A DNA stretch of 64,000 bases from Zygnema cylindricum (Eukaryota > Streptophyta > Zygnematophyceae > Zygnematales > Zygnemataceae). Below the pieces are notes generated by a model that saw only the letters and a program-made list of their open reading frames with translations, was not told the origin of the DNA and ran no database searches. This document shows positions 32,347 through 43,911 of the stretch, in pieces. Location: positions 1 through 64,000 of the forward strand of contig JBBHKE010002148.1 in the NCBI GenBank assembly GCA_037447655.1. The letters run 5' to 3'. Position 1 is the stretch's first letter; each line of letters opens with the position of its first letter. Both the position numbers and the translations under genes were made by a program.

Positions 32347-33151
32347 TGTTTTCTTTTTGGAAAGCTTTCAGCCTCAGAGCAGCGCAGCTGCTTTACAGAC
32401 AAAGCAGCGCAGCTGCTATATAGACAGAGCAGCGCAACTGCTATACAACAGAGCAGCGCACCTGCTATACAGCAGAGCAGCTGCTATACAGCAGAGCAGC
32501 AGCTATACAGCAAAGCAGCTGCTATACAGCAGAGCAGTGCATCAGCAGAGCAGCGCGGCGCAGCAGCAAAGCAGCGCAGCAGCGAAGCAGCAACACACAC
32601 AGGACAAGGCAACCACAATTATATCTGATATTGTCCGTACGGAAAACGCAACGTGTGATATTCTTAATGTGATTCTGTACAGGATAGAGCAACTGCGATA
32701 GATACTATTCTAGTTAGCTTAGTGATAGCTCAGTGGTAGCTTAGTGATAGCTCAATGGTAGCTTGACAAATTAGTGGTAGCTTGGTGGTTTGATGTACCT
32801 CTCAAGTACACTGGTGTTGCCAGTTCAACACAAGTATAAGACTTAGGACTCATAACATATTATGTATCCAGACTTCCAAGTAGTAAAAATTGCAAACAGT
32901 TTTTGGGAAACTTCTGAGTATTATATCTTGAGTGTTCTTAGGTCAATTGTGCTATAACTTTAGGAGTTATCGGTGTTTACGCTACTCTATATTCTGATAG
33001 AGTTTTGTGAGGTTTGGATGTTTGTATAAGAATTGGTGAGCACTTAAGAACAGCTGTTTGGTAGGATTCTTGATAGCTTCTAAGAGTGTATCATGTCTAC
33101 TTCTACTACTACTGCTGCTCCTCCACCTGCACCGGTGGTTGTAGAACAACA
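32347..33151 (+). repeat. 5' LTR of E4 (805 bp)
   Basis: It begins TGTTTTCTTTTTGG and ends ACAACA. It contains a run of short repeats built on GCAGCGCAGCTGCTATACAG (32381-32600), and carries the Gag ATG at 33093. It is longer than the 3' copy, mostly through the repeat run and a small insertion near 32975. Confidence 0.9.
32381..32600 (+). repeat. GCAGC/CAGCTG tandem repeat in E4 LTR
   Basis: Degenerate units of GCAGCGCAGCTGCTATACAG and AGAGCAGC repeat about a dozen times. CAGCTG palindromes recur. The 3' LTR counterpart (37500-37680) has fewer and partly different units, so the array changes in length. Confidence 0.85.
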
Positions 33152-33893
33152 AGTTATGGGCCTGTCCTCAAGAATTCCTTTCTTTTCCGGGGATAAGTAT
33201 GTTTACTGGGCGGATATGGTGGAAACACATTTTGAAAATGTCAATCTTTTGGATATATTGGATGGTTCGCTGGATGAATCTGATCCATCATGGTTTAAGA
33301 AAAATACGCAAGCTCGTTCTATTCTGAAATTTTGTATATCTCAAGACTTAGCTATGTCTTGGATAAAGATGAAAAAAACAATTGATATCTGGAAATCTCT
33401 TAAATGTGATTATGCAAAAGCCAATGTCTAGAAAGAGCATCTATTGGCTGGAAAAAATTGGGAATATAAGTACACTAGCGGTACAATGGCTGAATATTCT
33501 AACAAATTTCGTATCCCTGTAGATGCACATGCTTGTGCTGGTAGGGTGTTTCCTCCTTTTCAACAGGCAGCATTGCTCATGAGGGGTCTCCCTCGTAGTA
33601 TGAAAGGAGCATCTGACATGCTCAAACAAAAAGATAAAGCTAGCTGGATTTTACAGTTAGCCATCAATATTTTACTAGAGGAGGAAGTTACATCTAATAT
33701 TCTCAATGTTGAGCAAGTAGAGGCTTTCAATTCAGACTTTGAGAGAAAAGGACAGTTTAATCAGCAAAGAAATCAGTATAATTAGTTCAAACATTTTAAT
33801 CAAGGTGGAAATAGACAATCCAACAATGCATGCTTTTATTGTAGTGAGAGAGGTCATGGATAAAAATCCTGCCCTAAGCTTAAAAAAGCTAAC
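33093..33893 (+). pseudogene. gag: E4 gag
   Basis: The ATG at 33093 is in the LTR; the protein opens M-S-T-S-T-T-T-A-A and crosses the LTR end and primer-binding site as E-Q-Q-V-M-G-L. The copia Gag core (W-A-D-M-V-E-T-H-F-E, G-S-L-D-E-S-D-P-S-W) runs to a TAG at 33429-33431, resumes in the same frame (W-E-Y-K-Y-T-S-G-T-M-A ... L-L-E-E-E) to a TAG at 33783, and reaches the zinc knuckle A-C-F-Y-C-S-E-R-G-H-G-x-K-S-C (about 33828-33875), where x is a TAA. Three stops and no frameshift: a young pseudogene. Confidence 0.9.
33152..33167 (+). promoter_or_regulatory. Primer-binding site of E4
   Basis: AGTTATGGGCC follows the 5' LTR and matches the anticodon arm of initiator-Met tRNA over GTTATGGGCC. 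It is read as V-M-G-L in Gag. Confidence 0.8.
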
Positions 33894-35585
33894 GATACAG
33901 GTTTATACAGGCCGGGATGGCAACAAAGCCAGTTTTACAAAGGCTTCACGGGGACTACACCTCGTGGAAATGCACTATTTTCGGCTTCTTCGTCTCTCCA
34001 AGACGAGACTTTGACGGTTTCTACGGAGGACGATACAGATCTATTTGCTATGGCGGCTGCAATGGAGGGCGCGAAGGAACCCGGATGGATAATGGATACA
34101 GGAGCATCAGCCCACATGTGCTGGAACAAGGCCATCTTCAAAAATCTGAAAGCAACGCCGGAGAAAAATATTTATTATGCTTGTGGAATGAGTGTCCAAA
34201 CTCGTGTTGTGGGTGATGTGTCCTTACTAGTTGATGTAGAAGGACAAGCAATTGAAAGGACTCTTCACAATGTCTTATTTGTGCCTGACTTTAAGAAAAA
34301 TCTATTTTCTACGTCGTTGGTAGAGAGCAAAGACTTTTAGGTTAATTTGAAAAATGGTCGGCAAGTTGTTAGCAAAAATGGCAATTTTGCGGTTACAGGT
34401 ACTAGAGATAGTAGCAAGATGTATCGCATGTATATGGCTAATACAAAGGATAATGATGTTTTGTACTCTGGTGTTTTGCACTCAGATGAGTTGTGGCATA
34501 AAAGATTAGGCCATGTAAACTATGATAGTTTGAGGAAAATGGTCATTGCTGGAAAAATAAAGGGTGTATCAATCATAGATGGGCCGGTCAAAACTTGCGA
34601 TGGTTGCGCTTTAGGCAAAATCTATAGATTGCCATTTCCTAAGGAGTCTCAGCATCAGTCAACAAAACTTTTACAACAAATTCATTCGGATGTCTTTGGT
34701 TCGGCGAAGGTTCCATCTGCCGGAGGGATGAAATACATGGTCACCTTCACAGATGATTTCTCCAGGTTTACAAAAGTTTACTTCAAGAAGGAGAAGAGTG
34801 AAGTGTTTGGTCACTTGAAACACTATAAAGCATGGGCTGAAAACCTTCATAATTCATCTATTTTACAGCTCAGATCGGACAATGGTGGTGAATATACATC
34901 GAAAGAATTTGAAACCTTTTTACTCGAGGAAGGCATTAGTCATCTATTGACTGTTCCATATTCACCGGAACAAAATGGGGTGTCGGAAAGACTGAATAGA
35001 ACTCTCACGGAAAGCTCTAGGTCTATGCTCGCAGATAAAACTGTGGATCCAAAATTCTGGGCTGAGGCTCTAAATTGTGCAGTTTATATTAAAAATAGGA
35101 TAGGATCAAGATCGGTAGAAACAACTCCTTACGAAATCTGGACAGGTAGCAAACCAGATGTTAGCCATTTCAAGGTCTTTGGTAGTCAATGCTTTATATT
35201 GGATACGTCTACAGATAGATGGAAAATGGAACCGAAGGGATTACCGGGTATTCTGTTAGGATATGATGATCACTCAAAAGGTTATAGAGTCTTTGTGTTT
35301 GAAAGGCAGAAAATAGTTGTAGCTAGAAACATCATTGTTAAGGATGAACTAGACTCCATAGATTTATTTCAAATGACAGAGCAGCAAAAGCAACAAAAAG
35401 TACAAGAGTATGTCATCTTAGATTGCATACACAAAATTGTCCCGCAGATTCCACAAACTCCGGTAATGACTCCGGAGTCAGACTCTCTCCAAGTTCCTCA
35501 CCAACTTCGGGTCCAGACGGACCAAGAGCACTCAATACACACGGATCGCAACCAGCTCAATCACGAACACACGGATCGCAACTAG
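33894..35585 (+). pseudogene. pol: E4 protease and integrase
   Basis: Same frame as gag. The protease motif I-M-D-T-G-A-S-A-H-M-C is intact (about 34090). A TAG at 34338 interrupts before the zinc region (L-W-H-K-R-L-G-H-V-N-Y, C-D-G-C-A-L-G-K). The DDE core follows uninterrupted (H-S-D-V-F-G, T-F-T-D-D-F-S-R, R-S-D-N-G-G-E-Y, P-Y-S-P-E-Q-N-G-V-S-E-R), then the copia C-terminal G-Y-D-D-H-S-K-G-Y. After a Gln/His-rich linker it stops at 35585; RT continues in another frame. Apart from the TAG, the 412-codon integrase part is open. Confidence 0.9.
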
Positions 35586-35737
35586 CGCAATCAGCAAGAC
35601 ACGGATAGCAACTAGCGCAATCAGCGCAATGCGCAGCATCCGACGATCTCAACCTCAGAATTTCCGGGGGGAAGAAGATCAGGTAGTCGCCTGCAAGCAA
35701 GCTCTCACTTTGCCTACTCAGCAGTCTCGAGTAGCCC

Positions 35738-37273
35738 TTGACCATCCAAGAGGCCTTCTCATCACCAAAGCGGAATCACTGGATTGAGGCTGCATACGAC
35801 GAAATGAAGTCGATCATGGAGGCTCAAACATGGGAGCTTGTGGACCTTCCTCCAGACCGAAAAGCGATCGGCAGCAAATGGGTATTCAAGGTGAAGTTAA
35901 ATCTCGATAATACCATTGAACGCTATAAGGCCAGACTTGTGGCGAAGGGGTACAATCAAAAGGAAGGAATCGATTTTGAAGAAACATTTTCTCCAGTTGT
36001 AAGATTTCCAACAGTTAGGATTTTGCTATCTTTAGCTGCTATAGAAGATATGGAAATTCATCAGATGGATGTAAAAACGGCCTTTTTGCATAGAGAACTA
36101 AAAGAGACCATTTACATGCAGCAGCCTGAAAAGTATGTGGAACCAGGAAAAGAGCACTTAGTATGCAAATTGCTGAAATCTTTGTACGACCTAAAACAGG
36201 CCCCAAGACAATGGAATATAAAGCTTAATGAATTCTTGAATAGCCTACGATTTCAAAGGATAAGTTCTGATCACTCTGTCTACATTCTAAAAGGTGAAAA
36301 TGGGATAGTGTATATAGCAGTATATGTAGATGATTTGCTATTAATTAGCAAATCAATGGCTAAAATAAACAAAATCAAAACTGCTTTAAACTCACGGTTC
36401 AAGATGAAAGACCTCGGTGAGGCAAAACATATTTTGGGTATCCAGGTAGAGAGGGAGAGAAATAAGAAAATAATAAAATTGACTCAAAAAGAGGCTATTG
36501 GAAACATGTTAGGTTAGTACAAAATGCGGGGGGCAAAAGGATGTTTAACTCTTATGGTGTTTCGGCAGAAGTTAGAGGGAGAAGAGACAGAACCAGGTGT
36601 CATTGTTAGCGAGTATTTAGAGTCAGGTGAGAATGATCCTATGACAATAATACCTTATAGACAGATAGTAGGAAGCTTAATATATTTCATGAACTGTACC
36701 CGTCCTGACATTGCTGCAGCAGTCGGGGTACTGAGCAGGAGTCTAGAAAATCCGAGAAAATCTGATCTCGATGCAGCAAAGAGAGTCTTAAGATATTTGG
36801 CAGGAACTAAAGATCTCAAACTCACTCTAGGCGGAGGAGAAGTCAAGCTGCAAACATGGACTGATGCAAGCTATGGCGACATGCCAAGCCGGAAATCCAC
36901 CACGGGATTGGTTCTACAAATTGGGAACGGTACTTGCTGCTGGAGCAGCAAACTTCAAAAGGTTACATCATTGTCGACAATGGAGTCAGAATATATGGCA
37001 GCAAGCTCGACCCTCAAAGAACTCTTATGGGTAAAATCCATGTTACAAGAACTAGGATACACGCAAGTTGGTCCACAGGTGATCTGGTGTGATATCCAGG
37101 CTGCCATTGCCATTGCTTATAACCCGAGTCATCACTTTAAAAGCAAACACATGGATGTACAATTACACTTAATAAGAGAAAAGGTGTTCTCTAGAGTGAT
37201 TAAATTATGTTATTTACCAGATGCAAAAATGATTGTTGATATGCTCACTAAAGGCCTTTCGCTCCTAAGCTGA
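35738..37273 (+). pseudogene. pol: E4 reverse transcriptase-RNase H
   Basis: RT is open from 35738: [35 protein letters not shown], and the catalytic Y-V-D-D at 36323-36334. A TAG at 36515-36517 interrupts before the RNase H part (T-R-P-D-I-A-A-A-V-G, D-A-S-Y-G-D, M-E-S-E-Y-M-A-A-S, W-C-D-I-Q). The end near 37273 is shifted (K-G-L-S-L-L-S instead of K-A-L-P-A-P-K). The active sites look preserved, so the damage is limited to this stop, the frame change before RT and the tail. Confidence 0.9.
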
Positions 37274-37459
37274 AGTATTATAGGGACGCAGTGGGATTAA
37301 GTGAATAGTTGAATTGCTGCACTGCTTTACTGCCTCTCTGCGATAAATCCACCATTGTGAGGTAGTGGGACTGGGTGACTTGCTAATTGCGATATTACTA
37401 TGCTGCGATGTTGCGCTAGTTTATCACCGCAGCTGCGCCAGGATACTGAGTCTAAAGCT

Positions 37460-37468
37460 TTAGGGGAG
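37460..37468 (+). promoter_or_regulatory. Polypurine tract of E4
   Basis: TTAGGGGAG directly before the 3' LTR, as in E1 and E1'. Confidence 0.75.
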
Positions 37469-38219
37469 TGTTGTCTTTTTGGAAAGCTTTCAGTCTCAGA
37501 GCAGCGCAGCTGCTTTACAGACAAAGCAGCGCAGCTGCTATACAGATAAAGCAGCGCAGCTGCTATACAACATAGCAGCACAGCTGCTATACAGCTGAGC
37601 AGCTGCTATACAGCAAAGCTGCTGCTAAAAAGCAGAGCAACGCAGCAGCAGAGCAGCGCAGCAGCGAAGCTGCAACACAGACAGGACAAGGCAGCCACGA
37701 TTATATTTGATATTGTACGTACGGACAACGCAACGTCTGATATTTTTAATGTGATTTTGTACAGGATAGAGTAATTGCGATAGATACGATTCTAGTTAGC
37801 TTAGTGATAGCTCAGTGGTAGCTTAGTGATAGCTCAATGGGAGCTTGACAGATTAGTGGTAGCTTGGTGGTTTGATGTACCTCTCAAGTACACTGGTGTT
37901 GCCAGTTCAACACAAGTATAAGACTTAGGACTCATAACATATTATGTATCCAGACTTCCAAGTAGTAAAAACTGCAAACAGTTTTTGGGAAACTTCTGAG
38001 TATTATATCTTGAGTGTTGTTGGGTCAATTGTGCTATAACTTTAGGAGTTATCGGTCTTTTCTGATATAGTTTTGTGAGGTTTGGATGCTTGTATAACAA
38101 TTGGTGAGCACTTAAGAACAGCTGTTTGGTAGGATTCCTGATAGTTTCTGAGAGTGTATCATGTCTACTTCTACTACTACTGCTGCTCCTCCACCTACAC
38201 CGGTGGTTGTAGAACAACA
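37469..38219 (+). repeat. 3' LTR of E4 (751 bp)
   Basis: It begins TGTTGTCTTTTTGG, ends ACAACA and is followed by the AGCAT duplication. It keeps the Gag ATG (38161) with M-S-T-S-T-T-T-A-A codons running into G sequence. Confidence 0.9.
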
Positions 38220-40853
38220 AGCATCAGGCAATAAAATGGTGGAACTTGGTTCCTCCAGTTTCACTGGCTCCCTCTCCCTTACTTCCTCACTTTCGGTGTC
38301 GGAATTTGCTGTGGGTGGTGTCACTGGAGTTTTGTCGTCCGGGTGTTCAGCCACGAATTTTTGGAACCATTATTGTTTGCTCTGTGTCTGTTTCTCGAGT
38401 GCCTCTTTTTCAAGCGATTTGTGTTTATCTGTTTTATAATTTGCAAAACCTGGAGGCAGCTTCTGTTTGACAGGGAGAGGCGGTTGGGTAGGTTTTATGT
38501 CGAGGCTGATTTCACTATTCAAAATTACAACCAAAGGTGTGAAGGACAACGGTCCATTAGCCTTTCGGTTATGGTCTTTTATGGCCATTTTCTGTTTGTC
38601 ATTCTTTTTCCCCGAATTCGAATGATGTAGCCTTCGGCGGCTGTCTCCAACCCCCAGAGTCGAGGCTCCAGACATAAAGGTGCGCGCGTGGTGGGCTTTG
38701 GGAGGTTCTAAATCCCAACCCATAACATCATCATCATCCTCACCCGCCGTGGTTTCCTGCTCGAGCTTTGCTAACTTCTATAATTACTCTTGTTTTTGTC
38801 GTTGGAGTTTTTGGGCGGCCGTCATAGTAGGGGCTCGAAGGATGATCTTAAACGTAGGGCAGCCAATTCGGCCGCCGATGATCTTCTCATGGGTGAGCTT
38901 TGGCTGGCCAAATTGTGCCCGTTCCAGTTCCTCTTGAGTGGATGAGGTACAACGCCCACATGGGTAAAGGAGTTGAAGGGGGAGGGGGTTGTTTACGGTT
39001 TCTATCCCACTAGTGAATAAGGCGTACTGCATCATTTCCTTCGAGGTCAATTTTTGCGAAAACACTGCCCCTCCTTGTACCCCAAGAAGCCACAAGTTTC
39101 ACATTTGGAGCCCTCGGTAGTGTATTTTCCCTATAGATTGTTGGACACTCATGCATCATCAAATTTGGGAAGATTTATCTGTCTTAGCAGAGATTGAGAC
39201 ATTTTGGCAGTTTCAGACCAAGGAGTGGATTAATAGGTCTCCTTGTTGACAGGTGTTCGTTCTTCCCCCCATTCTCCCTGTTTCTCTTCTTGCTGATTCC
39301 GAGTTCTTTCAATCGCATTCCTTCTCAAATTCAGTTTTCTTGATGACCAGTTCGGGTTTGAGTTTCTTAGGGCAACGTTTCCACCCTTGACCCGTTTGTT
39401 GAAAATTAAAACAATTGTATAGGAAAACTTTCTCCTCCGCCCCCATTCCTAGATTTGATCTTCTATCAGCCTCCTCTTTCCCCTTAAGCTTCCAGAGAGT
39501 TTGCAATTTGGCTTCTTCTTTATGGTTCAAAGACGTTTCTCCAACGAATCATGTGAAATTCACTCTTACTTTGCAAGTTACAGCTTTTTCCCTTGCTTCG
39601 CTCTGAACGAAGTGGTCGTAAAATTTCAGGGCGGAAAGCGAGATGTCTTTGGCCGAGGGATTCATATCATGAATGGCCTGGATGGTACTCTAATTGTCCA
39701 GATCAGCGTGCCTTGTGGGCTCGAACGAATTACGGACAGCGATATTATATATTGTGGCCATAGCGATAAGATCGATAGTGGAGAGTTTGGTTTTGTGTGA
39801 TAGACTCGAAAGACGGTTGAAATGAGTCTGTGGCATTTCACTCTTTAATTACCCGGTTTCCATAAATTCCTTGATTGCATATTCATTTCTCTCGGTGTAT
39901 AGGAGTTTCCATGTGTCTAGAAAGGTTGTGCAAGGGGTAAGATTGGCGACCATCCGGAGGGCAACCTGGGCAGCTCGGACTGCCTTTAGCTTGTTAACGT
40001 AAGCTTGTCTTTGCCCTTGTAGTTTCATGTCATCAATGAAGGTAACAGTGACAGGGGCGGCCGCTGCTACAGCCATGTTGGCTTTCGCTTGCACTACCGC
40101 CCTAACTAGAGCAGGATCAGATACCTTAATGCTAGTCGCCATGAAAAAGGGTTGTCGCTCTTTGAAGTCAGCCAGAGCGCCACCAGAAAGATAGTTGACC
40201 ATCATCGGGAAAGGAGTTGTCTCAAAGTCATCTAGAATGGCTCCACCCTTATACTTGTTCATTTCATATTGATTGACGGATTTCCACAACAATTCAAAAT
40301 CACAAAAGGCGATCCCAAAGTTGTCCCCTGTAAAAATCCGATTGTCCCCCATTTCTTTGTGTTCTTCTACAAGATTGGTGAACTGTGGAGAAGACGCCGC
40401 TTGGGACTAAAAAAATGATCTAGGGAGATGACCCTTAGGTCTTCGTCCTCGGGATTTGTACCGCCTCCTTCTCCGATAGAAGAAGCATGATTAAGAGCGG
40501 TGGATACCCTCCCCCACTGAGGGAGGTCTATCTGCTGAAGATAAGGCTGGAGAGTCAAAGTCTTTAGCGGGTGTGGTCCGTGATTCCCAAGGTTCAGAAG
40601 GGGTCTGAGTCCGATGACCTATCACCACTGTTGGAATTTGGAGATTTGGTCTAATCGGCAAGGAACCTTGAGAGGAGGACAACGAACGAGAAGGTGGTAG
40701 ACCTTGTCTGGAATATAGTTTTTACCCTCTAGAATTACGCCCAGATTGAGCTAAGGGAGGTGGTTTAGAGCTAGAAGAGGGGGAACGCCGATGCAGCGGA
40801 GAATAGGCAGGAATGGTGGTCTCTGTTAATACGGAAAAAGCATGAGGTCCAAC
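38220..40853 (-). pseudogene. Element G: central and C-terminal gag (- copy)
   Basis: Continuing from 51122 across E6: a Pro/Ser-rich part (40682-40491), then G-D-N-R-I-F-T-G-D-N-F-G-I-A-F and the capsid-like block L-D-T-W-K-L-L-Y-T-E-R-N (40352-39849). Next is a decayed first knuckle (C-F-N-F-Q-Q-T-G-Q-G-W-K-R-C, about 39375-39420; second Cys and His lost) and a decayed second one (C-E-T-C-G-F-L-G-Y-K-E-G-Q-C, about 39060-39100; His to Tyr). Then M-M-Q-Y-A-L-F-T-S (39030), and a long tail (38723-38370) rich in Lys/Pro ending near E4. Aligned with the + copy, the two decay patterns differ, so each lets the other be read. Confidence 0.7.
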
Positions 40854-41503
40854 TGTAGGATCTTAGGCAAAAGAGTTTTACTTAAAATAATTCTCAAAAC
40901 ATAAATCATTACACAGCTGAAACTCATAAAAGACAAGAGGAATATTCAACCAAAAAGATTTATAAGTGTTCTTGGCCGAAGCCTCTTTACATCATGTCTC
41001 TTCTCTCTTCTCTCTCTTCACTCTTCTCTTTAAATAATCTCTACTCCAAGATTAATCCTCTATGATTAATTGGTTGATTAATTAATACTCTGCACATGTA
41101 CGCTGCTGCCTATATATACTCGCTACTCTACACTAAGAGACAACAAGATAAGACAAGCAAAACTTAGCGTAGCGACGAAGTCTGTCCCTAGCTGACTGTG
41201 CACTCTTCAATGAAAATTCCTCGAAGGAAGGCGCACACGCTTCTTCCTTTGAAACATCAAAACTCCAAACGTTGACTTAACACGTGTCGCCTCACGAACA
41301 CACCTGCACGCAAATTGAAACACTTGTACATGAAGACAAAAGTCACGCGAAACGAAATAGTATGTTTCGTTCGCGGACGCCCCAAAAAATAGTACCACGA
41401 AACTTACATCGTACGTTTCGTATGATGACGTGGTACTTCACGTCAACAATTAAATGTTGGTATGACGCTTCGCGAAATGTCGCGAAACAACAATAATCCA
41501 ACA
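40854..41503 (-). repeat. 3' LTR of E6 (650 bp)
   Basis: It starts TGTTGGATTATTG after the polypurine tract AAGAGGGGGAT (- strand, 41504-41514) and ends CCTACA. By eye about 15 differences separate it from the 5' LTR. It includes a CT-rich tract (about 41000-41035). Confidence 0.9.
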
Positions 41504-41536
41504 ATCCCCCTCTTATTGTCGTATTCGCCAAACTCT

Positions 41537-42204
41537 TCAAAATAATCCAAGTTTTGGTCGCCCGCTCTTAAACACATCATGTGTAGCAGCCTTTGTCAAC
41601 AAATCAGCCGCCTCCTCTTTTGTTGGTACGTACGAAAATTCAATCTCGTTCGCCGTAACCAAATCTCTTACAAAATGCCATTGGATCCTGATGTGTTTCG
41701 TCCTCTTGTGAAACACAGGATTTTTCACCAACGCCATAGAACTCATGCTGTCAAAATAAATCGTCATACAACCAATAGGAATGCTTAACTCAAGTAACAT
41801 CTCCTTAATCCAAATGGAAGCCTTAGCTGCATGACACGCAGCCATATACTCAGATTCTGTGGAACTCAACGCAACCGTAGATTGTAGCCTAGAACTCCAC
41901 GAGATCGCAGCTCCTCCAAAAATAAATGCATATCCTGACGTGGACTTACTTGAATCAAAATCGCCGCCCCAATCCGCATCACAATACCTAACACACTCCA
42001 AGGAATTTTTGTTAGAAGTAAACAAAAGTCCAAGATCAATCGTACCAACCAAGTATCGAAAGATACGTCGTACGGCCTCCCAATGCGCCTTCTTTGGCTC
42101 GTGACAATAACGGCTGACGATGGAAATCGCGGCCGAAATATCTGGACGAGTACCAACTCTAAGGTACATAAGTGAACCAACCGCCTCTCGATAAGGTACG
42201 TCGA
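41537..42204 (-). CDS. E6 RNase H and pol C-terminus (cut by E5)
   Basis: This open stretch continues the E6 pol frame after the E5 insertion: V-P-Y-R-E-A-V-G-S-L-M-Y-L, T-R-P-D-I-S-A-A-I, D-A-D-W-G-G-D, S-S-T-E-S-E-Y-M-A-A-C, then the E6-specific K-R-T-K-H-I-R-I-Q and A-D-L-L-T-K-A, stopping at 41537. The frame is also open upstream into the E5 LTR (to 42280), which adds about 25 codons that are not part of pol. It has no start of its own, so it is a fragment, not an independent gene. Confidence 0.9.
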
Positions 42205-43383
42205 TGAAACTCTGAGACCTCCATTGGCCCTCAGAGTATGCAGATCCAAAAGAAGCTAATCTAGATAGTGCCGACTCCAAGTTAGTATAAACCCAAGTGA
42301 CTGACCCCTTTACAGTCAGAACCCCAATATAGATTCACCCCTGTGAAATAACACTTTCTGTGTGCTCAGTTCCACCACAGAATGCAAAGTTAGAATATGA
42401 GATTTGGACACATTCACCCACTTTGACTTTCCCTTATAAATACAGCCACCCTGGCAGACAAAAACTCTGACCGACTACACCCCTGTGTAGCCTGGACTCC
42501 CCTGAGTCCGCAGCAAAAAGAATCACTGAAAATGGTCAAGTAAATTGATAGTTATGGCTGGCCAAAGTTTGCCATTTATATAGGGTGCTCTCTGGGAGAG
42601 GCAGCTACTTACCCAGAATTTTCTAAGTCCTATCCCCCCTCTAAAACTCTATCTACTGAAGTACGGCACCAATTAAAATACTGTGTCGTACATAAAAGTA
42701 CAGGTGCCGGTGTACTTTATGTACGGCCATCGTACGACATGGCAAAAATGTCGACACATGTCATATCGGGATTCGTTTCCGTAATCTCCGGAGTTGCCGC
42801 AATCCAATGTGGTTTTGCCACGTGTCATTCGATGTGGCGGTGATCGCAAACCGCCAAAATCCTATTCCGCGATCTCGGCATCTTTCGCGGCCGTCGGATC
42901 AAATCCGGATTTCAATCGTAACCGTCATAAATACTTGCGCGGTATTCTTTTTGATGTTTAACAAAATGCGCGGTATTTATTTCGTAACCGTATCGTACTT
43001 CGTACTTTATATAACTGTATCTATGCACTACGTATACATTTCTAGTTAAATGATAAAGTCTACGTGAAACTAAATAAATACGTATCAAACCTAATATGTC
43101 CTAGTACTAGCGCTAGACTAAACGGTTAAAGCTACCGGCTGTTACCGGTTGTCAGACGACAGGCTCCAGGATCAATTCCTAGAACCGTCAGCTAACTTTT
43201 GGTAAGATTACCTAACTTACCCCTTGTTTACTCTAGAGAGCTTAGGCAGCCATGGCTCTAGCTCCCTATCCAGCCTTCAGTGACTACAACAAGTGTGGGG
43301 GCTTGGAAAGGGGAGTTAGAGGTAGACCGCCTCAGCTCTTTTTCTATCCTAATACAGACCTAGAAAATACTCAAATATCAACA
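42205..43383 (-). repeat. 3' LTR of E5 (1179 bp)
   Basis: Starts TGTTGATATTTG after AAGGGGAG (43384-43391) and ends GAGTTTCA. Only some 15-20 differences from the 5' LTR were seen by eye. It has a tRNA-like stretch on the + strand (about 43118-43190, B-box-like GGATCAATTCC), antisense to the element. Confidence 0.9.
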
Positions 43384-43401
43384 CTCCCCTTATTTTCTAG
43401 T

Positions 43402-43911
43402 CTATTTTTCTTTCCACAAACAAGTAAACAAACACCCCCTCCTCTTTTTCCTTTTCTTTTTCCTTTTTCCTTTTCCTTTCATAAAACTTAAGTATTTAAC
43501 ACAGTGCATTAAATGAACTAAAATGATAATTGTATCACATATTTTATTTAACATCCCATTTTTCTTAAATCCGAGCAAAGATTTTATCCAACTCTTCCCT
43601 TTTCCATCTACACTAAATCCACTTTCCCTCTTGAAATTCAAACAACCAGCCCCATCCCCAACCTTCAACACATACCCGGATGATAACCCTTTTACGGGCA
43701 CATCTTCACAAGAGACATCACACCAAGTAGTGATGTCAAATCCATCCACCTCCAAATATTCCCAAAAACCACTAGTCCCCACTAAGTTCCTCATAAGATC
43801 TACATCTTCCGTAATCATATTTTTATCCATGATAATTACCCCATTTTCTGAACTTCCCTCACTGTCTCCCATGGAATTCTTTCCACTATCACTTTCTATT
43901 TTAATTCCCAA
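43402..43911 (-). pseudogene. E5 remnant of RT/RNase H after internal deletions
   Basis: The start (G-I-K-I-E-S-D-S-G) corresponds to G-I-Q-M-E-R-D-R-G at the end of the RT domain in E2; the same frame is open a little further upstream as K-Y-L-L-G-I-K. After S-S-E-N-G-V-I-I-M-D the sequence jumps to R-N-L-V-G-T-S-G-F-W and D-I-T-T-W-C-D-V-S-C-E-D-V, a piece of RNase H, and ends in a Lys-rich tail. At least two deletions are needed. It overlaps the end of gag by 16 bases in another frame. Confidence 0.7.

Larger units (their letters stand above)
32347..38219 (+). mobile_element. E4: full-length Ty1/copia inserted in G, TSD AGCAT
   Basis: The 5' LTR is 32347-33151 and the 3' LTR 37469-38219. 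The 5-bp target-site duplication AGCAT is perfect (32342-32346 and 38220-38224). All protein domains are present and the copy is the best preserved of its family. Gag to integrase lies in one frame broken only by a few stops; RT and RNase H share a second frame broken by one stop. It has landed in the - strand element G in the opposite orientation. Confidence 0.95.

Noticed and set aside
32381-32600. GCAGC repeat as a coding polyglutamine tract.
   Set aside because: It lies in the LTR of E4 and recurs in the other LTR; the frame there is incidental.
35586-35738. Programmed frameshift between integrase and RT in E4.
   Set aside because: There is no slippery site that I can see, and the linker is a degenerate repeat (CACGGAT, GCAACTAGCGCAATCAGC). 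An indel is more likely.
33093-36517. TAG might be a sense codon, since several stops in E4 are TAG.
   Set aside because: The stops replace different residues (Gln, Glu), TAA and TGA occur at other places in the same families, and open frames such as E5 gag end at ordinary stops. Mutational decay is the simpler reading.
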